This document shows, one piece after another, positions 41,763 to 47,639 of a DNA stretch of 47,639 nt (its first letter is position 1; each line of letters begins with the position of its first letter). The position numbers and the translations under genes were made by a program. The notes beneath the pieces are model-generated. The model saw nothing but the letters and a program-made list of their open reading frames with translations, made no database searches and had not been told where the DNA came from. Origin of the DNA: an uncultured Verrucomicrobiota bacterium (lineage in GTDB: Bacteria > Verrucomicrobiota > Verrucomicrobiia > Limisphaerales > CAIYYI01); NCBI GenBank assembly GCA_903930345.1, contig CAIYYI010000253.1, forward strand, positions 1 to 47,639. The letters are read 5' to 3'.

Positions 41763-44619
41763 TCACCAGTTTGAGCGTGCGCAATTCGCACGGGTCAAGC
41801 GCCAGCGTCACCACGCCATCGCGCACCACCAGCGGGCGGCCACTGACCACTTCCTGCACGGAGCCACCGGTTGGCAATCGCACCTCAGCGGTCGGTTTGG
41901 CCTGGAGGCCGGTGTTGACGATGGCCAGGTAGGTCCCCTTCCCCTCGGTGGCAATGCTCCGCACCACCACCTCGGCATCCGCCCCGGCAGGCAGGCGCCG
42001 GCTGGGCAAGGCGGGCAGGGCCAGGTAATTCGCATTGAACCGGCGGACATACTGCGGAAAACCGCGCGCCAGGTTGTTGCCCAGCAGGTAACCGACCAGG
42101 CTGGGATCCCCCTGCGCCACCGCCTGCGCCTCGGCCAGCATGCAGTAAGGCCCGGCCCGCTCCATGTCAGCCACAAAATAGCCCAGCTTGGATTTGCCCT
42201 GAGCATCAAACATCATGTCCTCGTTCAGCGCGTGGTGCCGCACCGCCGCCAGGCCAGCGGGCGTGCGGAAGGCCTCAAAGGTCGCCGGGGAAGCCACCGT
42301 GTAATAGCGGTTAAACCCGTGCGTCAGCAGCACCCCGGGCACCGGCTGGTAAAGGGATGGATCCGCCGGCGGATTGGCATGATGCACCTCCCACTTGCCC
42401 CAATTCAACGGCGGGGACAGCAGGGCAGACAGGAACTGCTTTTCCGCCACCACGGCCGACGCCGCCAGCGCCGCCACACTTTTGCCGCCCTCCAAATGCT
42501 CCTCCCCCTTCAGCAGCCCCTGCCAGGTGGAGACGTCATCGGTGACCACCCGTTTCTCCCAGGTCGGAAACGAGACCCCGGGCTCGCTGGCATCGGCGGT
42601 GAACAGGACATTGGCCTCCGGCAGGCCGTTGGTGCGCAGAAAATCCCGTACCCCGGCCAGAAAATCCCGGCGCTTGCCGAACCACCATTGCTCATACCGC
42701 TTGAGCAACTCAGGCTGGTCCTGGAGTTGCTGGCGGGTGACGGCCACCCCCTGGCTAGCCTCGCGGGCAAACCGTTCGCGGGTGCGATCGCCAAAACCCA
42801 TCGGCAATTGGGAGCGGGGCCGCACCCAGACACCACGGAACGAGGCCTGATCCCGCAGACGAAGCACGGTCAGATCCAGCATCCGCGTGAAATCGGCCAG
42901 CGATTCCGGATCGGTGATGTCCGCGTTGGAGCTTTCGATCCACGAGATGTGCGTGAAGGCATCGTCCCGCGTCAGCGGCTTGGCCCGGCGCTGGGGGCCC
43001 AGGCCCCGATACCCTTTGCTGCCAGCATACTCATAATACGGCAGCACGCTCAGGCCGTTGGTGCCGAGCAACTGCACCACCTGCGCCCAGAGATCCTTCT
43101 TGGGCCCATTGAAAAACACCCAGTCATTTCCGCCGTAAGGGGTGGAATCCCAGTGCTGGCAGGCGCCAAACTCCAGCAGATCCTTGCTGAAACAATTCAG
43201 GCCCAGGAATTTCATCTGCGACACCTTGAAGCGATACCAGTCCAGGCGGTTGCTCACGCCGCGTTCGGCGAGCTTGTCGCTTTCAATGACCCCGTCCGCC
43301 ATTTCCTCGCGCCAGGTGATCACCCGCTGCGGCAGCGGCGCGGGCGGCAGCACGAGGGGCTGGGCCACATCCGTGGCGGCGGGCACCTCCAGCAGGCGGA
43401 TGCGCGCCACCGCCGCCCCCCGGGAGGTGGGATCGTTGCGCGCGCTGAACTGGGCGATGACCACGTCAAAGCCATCCTCAATCTCCAAACTGCGCGGCCC
43501 GGCCCCGCGCAGGAACAGGAGATCGGGAAAGCGATCGTGCAGCCGAAAGTAACAGGTCCAAGTCTCGGTTTTGCCCGAGAGCGGCACCCGGAGGGATTCC
43601 ACGTTGCTGTTGACGTACTTGGCGTGCAGGGCGTCGCCCAGAGTATTGCCGGTGTGCCAGCCCCGGCTGGTTTCGTTGCCGCCATTCAGCAGCACAAAAC
43701 TGCGCGGCGCATCCTCCGGGTAATCCACGGCCAGCACGTAGGCCGCCCCCGGCTGCAGAAGCTTGTACCTCCCCACGCGAAAGGCCATGTAGGCGGCCTC
43801 GTTTGGCGACGGAGCCAGCACCCGGTGCGGGCGGCCGAGGAGGTTTTCCACCCGGGTGATTCCGGCCGGGCTTTCCCGGAACTGCTGGCCCGGCTCCGGC
43901 CGGGAGCAATCGACCTCCTCCACCACCCGCACCCGGCCAAACGGGGCCAGTTCAATCCAGGGGCGGCGCTCCACCTCCGCCCGCGCCTGGGCCAGGGCAG
44001 CGGCACGCCGGGCACTCAGTTCCTGCTGCTGGAGGCGTTCCCGCTGCATCGTCTCCCACGCCGCCGGGGTGAAGGCTGACAGGACAATCTCGCTGAAGTT
44101 GGCACCGGGGGACTTGAGTTCAAGCCGCAGGTGGCGAGTGGCTGCCATCAACGGCAGCCGCACCCAGCTCAAGTAGGCTCCGCAGTTGTAATTGGTCACC
44201 TCCTGCCAGGCCCCGGGTTGACCGACGGATACGCTCAGGCCGCCGACGTTATGGGTGTCAAACACCCACAGGCCGGCCAGGTATTGGGTGGTGCCCAGGT
44301 CGAGCGTGGCGGAAAACGGGAACTGCTTGCCGTACTGGGAGGGGATTTTCCAGCCGTTGGTCGCCTTGATCGTCGGGGGAAAGCCAACCTGGGCCTGCTC
44401 ATCGAGCAGCCCGGAAAAATCGGCCAGCGGAGAGCTGGACTTCAGGCACCCGGGCTCAAGACGCACTTGAACCTCGCCCGGCAGGAGCACCGAGGCAGGC
44501 GCTCCAGAACAAGCGCACATACCAAGCATACCCGCCAAAACGGCAAGAAACATACCCCGCACCCGCGCAAACATCACCCGGTGCAACCCCAGACGCAGCC
44601 CGCCATACAATGCCTTCAT
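41755..44619 (-). CDS. large exported protein with discoidin-like domain and TIM-barrel-like core, family unknown
   Basis: This 954-aa protein has an N-terminal signal (VRGMFLAVLAGMLGMCACSG); the Cys residues near 35-37 may make it a lipoprotein, and Met codons at 44574 and 44553 are alternative starts. Residues about 60-185 resemble a coagulation-factor-5/8 (discoidin) fold (ATLDLGTTQYLAGLWVFDTH). About 190-220 is a charged helix (RLQQQELSARRAAALAQARA). A beta-rich part follows to about 420, then a section reading like a barrel (QMKFLGLNCFSKDLLEFGAC, FRGVWVRPRSQLPMGFGDRT). The final 120 residues are a beta domain like those ending glycosidases. No catalytic pair could be assigned. It lies 49 bp downstream of the phosphatase gene on the same strand, suggesting co-expression. 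Confidence 0.6.
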   Translation of the reverse strand: MKALYGGLRLGLHRVMFARVRGMFLAVLAGMLGMCACSGAPASVLLPGEVQVRLEPGCLKSSSPLADFSGLLDEQAQVGFPPTIKATNGWKIPSQYGKQFPFSATLDLGTTQYLAGLWVFDTHNVGGLSVSVGQPGAWQEVTNYNCGAYLSWVRLPLMAATRHLRLELKSPGANFSEIVLSAFTPAAWETMQRERLQQQELSARRAAALAQARAEVERRPWIELAPFGRVRVVEEVDCSRPEPGQQFRESPAGITRVENLLGRPHRVLAPSPNEAAYMAFRVGRYKLLQPGAAYVLAVDYPEDAPRSFVLLNGGNETSRGWHTGNTLGDALHAKYVNSNVESLRVPLSGKTETWTCYFRLHDRFPDLLFLRGAGPRSLEIEDGFDVVIAQFSARNDPTSRGAAVARIRLLEVPAATDVAQPLVLPPAPLPQRVITWREEMADGVIESDKLAERGVSNRLDWYRFKVSQMKFLGLNCFSKDLLEFGACQHWDSTPYGGNDWVFFNGPKKDLWAQVVQLLGTNGLSVLPYYEYAGSKGYRGLGPQRRAKPLTRDDAFTHISWIESSNADITDPESLADFTRMLDLTVLRLRDQASFRGVWVRPRSQLPMGFGDRTRERFAREASQGVAVTRQQLQDQPELLKRYEQWWFGKRRDFLAGVRDFLRTNGLPEANVLFTADASEPGVSFPTWEKRVVTDDVSTWQGLLKGEEHLEGGKSVAALAASAVVAEKQFLSALLSPPLNWGKWEVHHANPPADPSLYQPVPGVLLTHGFNRYYTVASPATFEAFRTPAGLAAVRHHALNEDMMFDAQGKSKLGYFVADMERAGPYCMLAEAQAVAQGDPSLVGYLLGNNLARGFPQYVRRFNANYLALPALPSRRLPAGADAEVVVRSIATEGKGTYLAIVNTGLQAKPTAEVRLPTGGSVQEVVSGRPLVVRDGVVTLALDPCELRTLKLVSR

Positions 44620-44668
44620 GGCGGCATGCTACTGAAGCGGCGAAAAGATGGCATCAAATATTATGCGG

Positions 44669-47639
44669 TTACTGCGCCGGATAAACCAAGCGGTACAGGC
44701 GGCGGGGAGCGGTTCCCACCGGGTCCTGGAGCAGGATGATCGAGCTGACCGGAGCGGTGATGTTGGTCCAGTTCACCCAACCGGACTGCAGGTTGTCGGT
44801 GCGCTGCACCGTGTACACCAGGCCCGGCGTGCCGGCGAACCCGACCGTGAACACGCCCTGGGACACCAGGGGTTTGCCCGTCAGGTAGGGCCTCGACACG
44901 CTTTGGCCGCCCTGCTTGAGGATGGTGAAGTAATCCGCAATAGTTCCGGTGGAGGACACCATCCGGAAGTCGAGACGATCCCCGTTGACATCCACCACGA
45001 TGGAGCCAGCAGCGCTGTTGACCATCGTATAACAGGCCGCATGCAGGCTGCCAGACCGGGTCATGCCACACCCAGTGGGGGCCACGACATAGACGGCCCC
45101 GGCCGTGCCGGTCTTGATATAAGCCCCCGTATCATCGATCCGTCCGCTGCCGGCCACCACCTTGTTGGTCTCACTGAAAGTGGAGGCGATCCCGTAATGC
45201 CTATTCACGAAAAACGAGCGCTGCAGCACATGCGAGTGGCCGTTGAGCACCAAATCCACGCCGTACTTCTCGAGCACAGGGACGAAATTCTGACGCATCG
45301 CCACGGACTGGGCCAGGGAGTCCGAATCGTAGAAGACCTTGCAGTAAACCGGCGCGTGCCAATAGGCGACGATCCACCGCTGTTTGGTGGCGGCAAGGTC
45401 GTTGGTCATCCAGGCCAGCATGGCGCTGCTGGAGTCAGTGGCCGTGTTAAAGGCGTCCAGGCTGATGAAGTGAATATTGCCGTAATCATACGAATAATAG
45501 TGCGCGTTGCCAGAAGCGCTCCCCCCCGCCTGGCCCTGGGTTGGCACATCAAAGATGTTCCAATAGGCGCTGGCAGCCCCCCCGTCATGATTGCCGGGCG
45601 TCGGGAACACCGGCAGGTTGGGCAGCAGATTGGAATAGACATTGAAAACGCTGGTTTGGTAGTCGGAATCTGCTCCCGCCAGGCCGCTCTGTTCATTATC
45701 CCCGCCGGTCAGCCACAAGTCCGCCTCCTTCCCCTCTGTGGCCGTCAGGCTCTGGTACGCGTTGCGCACCGCCACCTGGGTCGCATCCCCTTTCTGACCG
45801 AAATCGCTCAGGAACCAGATGCGGGTGGAGCGCGCCGTGCCGATGCGCGGAGCGGTGGTGAAGTAATAGCTGGCACTCTGCTTAAGAACTCCATTCGGGG
45901 TGCCGATGCAGTAGTAATACCGCGTGTCGGGGGCCAGCCCGGTGAGCGCCACCACATGGTCGGTGCGGCTGGCGCCATCATCCGCATACCGGTCCAGGCT
46001 GGCTGAATTGGTGCCGAAACGGACGCGGCCCACGGTCGTTTCCGCCGTGCGCCACCGGATGGCGATGTTGGTCTCCCCCCGGCTGCCGAGGTAGGGCTCG
46101 CGGGAGACGGTGCCCGCGATCAAGGCGGAAACGGTGATCCAATTGGTGCCGGAATAGGCCACCTCCCCGCCCAGGTTAGTCACCACCGCGAAGAATCCAT
46201 GGGGGCCCTCCGCCAGCCCCGCAACCGGCCAGGTGTATGGACTGACCGCCACCGAACCCAGGCAGGCGGCACTGCCGCCGGTGATCTGGTAAAAAGCCGC
46301 ACTCCGAATCCCCTGCCCGCTGGAGCCGCTCTGAACCGTGGCCGCGCAGGTCAGCGTGCCCGGGTACCCATAAGTGGCTCCATTGACCGGGTTGGTCAAA
46401 ACCACCTGCAAGGGCACATTCGTCACGGTGATGGCGTTCGTGCCTGAATAACAGACCAGCCCCTGGTTGTTGGTGGCCACGGCGTACAGGTAATGGGTGC
46501 CGGCCGCCAAACTGGCGGCATTGGTGTAAGGCGCGGACAAGGCGCTGGCCAGCCAGCCCCCGGCCGCATCATAGAAGCCGAGGCCCAGCAGCACGCTGCC
46601 CGAGCCCGCCTGGGCCGACGCCGCCAGGGAAACCATGGCAGGCGCGCCATAGGCCGCCCCGGCAACCGGCTTGGTCAACGCCACGGAGAACGGCACATTG
46701 GTCACCGTGATCGCATTGGTGCGGGAATAAAAAGTTTCCCCTTCGCTGTTGGTGGCCACCGCATAGAGCAAGTAGGTCCCGGCGTCGAAAATGGCGTTGA
46801 CCACAAAAGGTGCCGCTTGGACGCTGCCCAGCTGGCCCTCCCTGACCGTATAGAAACCGACCCCGGCCAGCGTGCCACCCGGCCCGGCACTGGCGGAGGC
46901 CACCAGGCTCACCTCTGCCGGCGCTCCAAACGATTGGCCATCGGCGGGTGCCGCCAAGGCACAGCCCGCCGCCAGCGGTATCCCGCCCGCGACCGCAACG
47001 GAGAAGCTGTCGATGTCGTTGGCATCATCCGGAGCACCGGAGCCGTTGGCATCCGCCCAGAGCAGGTACATCGCCGTGCGGTTGGACCAAATCCCCGCGA
47101 GGAGGACGTTGGTGGACAGGATCCCCTGGGTGGTCTGGGAAAGCCCCGGAACCAGGACCCAGGAGTTGGAGGCCCCGGTGAGGCTGTAATAAACCCGTAG
47201 CCCGCGCACCTCCTCCGTGACAGCGGTGGCGCGATTGGTGGCGTACTCGTAGGCCAGGGCGAGGTTGGTCGCCTGCAGACCCGAGTTGTTCACCAGAGTG
47301 GCCATCATCAGGGTGCAGGCATTCTGCGTCGGCCGGGTCTGCACATAGCCCGCGCTGCACCAAACCGCCGTCGCCGCCGCGCTGGGCGGACTCACAGTCG
47401 AGGACGCCAGCGCACTGAACGTCAGGCTGAGATCGTTGGACTGGACATAGGCATCCAGGACCGCCGCTGAAGCGATGGCCGCCGAACCAAAGCCACCACT
47501 GGTACCCGCAGACCGCGTGGACCACTCACTGACCGCCGGCAAAGTGATGAAATCGTTCGTATAGCCGCCGACCCCGACGACAGCCCCGAGCGGCAGGTCC
47601 AGAATCTCCACCCCCACACTGGCGGAGGTTGCCTGGCGG
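44669..47639 (-). CDS. purple-acid-phosphatase-like metallophosphoesterase with Ig-like repeats (5' end beyond window)
   Basis: The gene is open to the right edge; about 990 codons are visible and the true start lies outside. A first GTG at 47617 is not evidence of the start. Numbering from that GTG, residues 1-210 are an unrecognised exported region, 215-499 three Ig-like repeats, 505-590 a fibronectin-type sandwich (GETNIAIRWRTAETTVGRVR), and 598-830 the metallophosphoesterase. The latter shows all metal motifs: WFLSDFGQ (D605), TGGDNEQ (D640), PGNHDGG (N676, H677), AYWHAP (H754) and LNGHSHVLQRS (H794, H796). This matches purple acid phosphatases, which hydrolyse phosphate esters outside the cell. 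The last 80 residues (GLVYTVQRTDNLQSGWVNWT ... LYRL) are a C-terminal domain common on exported Verrucomicrobiota proteins. Substrate unknown. Confidence 0.88.
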   Translation of the reverse strand, partial: RQATSASVGVEILDLPLGAVVGVGGYTNDFITLPAVSEWSTRSAGTSGGFGSAAIASAAVLDAYVQSNDLSLTFSALASSTVSPPSAAATAVWCSAGYVQTRPTQNACTLMMATLVNNSGLQATNLALAYEYATNRATAVTEEVRGLRVYYSLTGASNSWVLVPGLSQTTQGILSTNVLLAGIWSNRTAMYLLWADANGSGAPDDANDIDSFSVAVAGGIPLAAGCALAAPADGQSFGAPAEVSLVASASAGPGGTLAGVGFYTVREGQLGSVQAAPFVVNAIFDAGTYLLYAVATNSEGETFYSRTNAITVTNVPFSVALTKPVAGAAYGAPAMVSLAASAQAGSGSVLLGLGFYDAAGGWLASALSAPYTNAASLAAGTHYLYAVATNNQGLVCYSGTNAITVTNVPLQVVLTNPVNGATYGYPGTLTCAATVQSGSSGQGIRSAAFYQITGGSAACLGSVAVSPYTWPVAGLAEGPHGFFAVVTNLGGEVAYSGTNWITVSALIAGTVSREPYLGSRGETNIAIRWRTAETTVGRVRFGTNSASLDRYADDGASRTDHVVALTGLAPDTRYYYCIGTPNGVLKQSASYYFTTAPRIGTARSTRIWFLSDFGQKGDATQVAVRNAYQSLTATEGKEADLWLTGGDNEQSGLAGADSDYQTSVFNVYSNLLPNLPVFPTPGNHDGGAASAYWNIFDVPTQGQAGGSASGNAHYYSYDYGNIHFISLDAFNTATDSSSAMLAWMTNDLAATKQRWIVAYWHAPVYCKVFYDSDSLAQSVAMRQNFVPVLEKYGVDLVLNGHSHVLQRSFFVNRHYGIASTFSETNKVVAGSGRIDDTGAYIKTGTAGAVYVVAPTGCGMTRSGSLHAACYTMVNSAAGSIVVDVNGDRLDFRMVSSTGTIADYFTILKQGGQSVSRPYLTGKPLVSQGVFTVGFAGTPGLVYTVQRTDNLQSGWVNWTNITAPVSSIILLQDPVGTAPRRLYRLVYPAQ
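46121..46975 (-). repeat. three tandem Ig-like protein repeats of about 95 aa
   Basis: Inside the phosphatase gene, three units of about 93-97 residues follow one another. Each has a Pro/Gly opening (AAPADGQSFGAP, TKPVAGAAYGAP, TNPVNGATYGYP), a central GFYD or AFYQ, a DAGTYLLYAVATN-like strand and a closing SGTNAITVTNVP. The first two end almost identically (RTNAITVTNVP, GTNAITVTNVP), suggesting duplication. They probably form a stalk lifting the enzyme from the surface. Confidence 0.8.

Overview
The window reads as a chromosomal segment of a GC-rich, Gram-negative bacterium of the Verrucomicrobiota, most like the Pedosphaera/Limisphaerales group. That placement is an inference from gene style: very large secreted glycosidases, a Tat-exported Gfo/Idh/MocA oxidoreductase, a secreted PQQ-type beta-propeller, a multihaem cytochrome fused to TPRs, and an Ig-repeat phosphatase ending in a YRL-type C-terminal domain. 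No rRNA, tRNA, CRISPR array, prophage or intact transposase was seen.

Layout. 1-2435 is the most accessory-looking part: short G-rich direct repeats and hairpins, a small HTH protein, a HEAT-repeat/zinc-finger/PD-(D/E)XK nuclease gene, the severed C-terminus of an Eco57I-like restriction-modification methylase, and a 291-bp palindromic MITE-like element with a TAA target duplication. 2436-8911 (+) holds a 1,697-aa secreted GH2 glycosidase and a Tat-exported Gfo/Idh/MocA oxidoreductase. 8924-11512 (-) is a compact metabolic operon in the order thiG, heptose-phosphate kinase (rfaE1/hldE type), panB. 11766-17938 (+) encodes two adjacent signalling proteins: a 5TM-Lyt/PAS/GAF histidine kinase of the HisKA_2 type, and a REC-PAS-PocR-PAS-HisKA-HATPase-REC hybrid. 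They look like one phosphorelay.

17946-24183 carries a secreted PQQ beta-propeller (-), then a PHP phosphoesterase, a methyltransferase/glycosyltransferase pair and a UbiD-family decarboxylase (+). 24455-31034 (-) is a tight surface-polysaccharide export and assembly operon: ABC permease, ABC ATPase with a Wzt-type C-terminal domain, GT4 glycosyltransferase, AlgD-like nucleotide-sugar dehydrogenase, a divergent FkbM-like protein and an exported amidohydrolase.

31142-38132 contains a KamA-family radical SAM aminomutase behind a recognisable sigma70-type promoter, a hotdog thioesterase, an AraC regulator followed by a RbsD/FucU-type mutarotase, an octahaem-TPR cytochrome, and a GltP/DctA-type symporter. 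38218-47639 holds three large exported proteins: two poorly characterised glycosidase-like proteins and a purple-acid-phosphatase-like protein with three Ig-like repeats that runs off the right edge.

The strongest leads are the MITE with nested hairpins, the methylase remnant beside the unusual HEAT-nuclease, the two-protein PocR phosphorelay, the FkbM-like protein that has lost its conserved acidic motif, and the octaheme-TPR cytochrome. No complete, obviously new multi-gene defence or mobile system is present. Most gene starts lack a clear Shine-Dalgarno sequence, so starts were picked from signal peptides, overlaps and family alignment, and are less certain than the stops.
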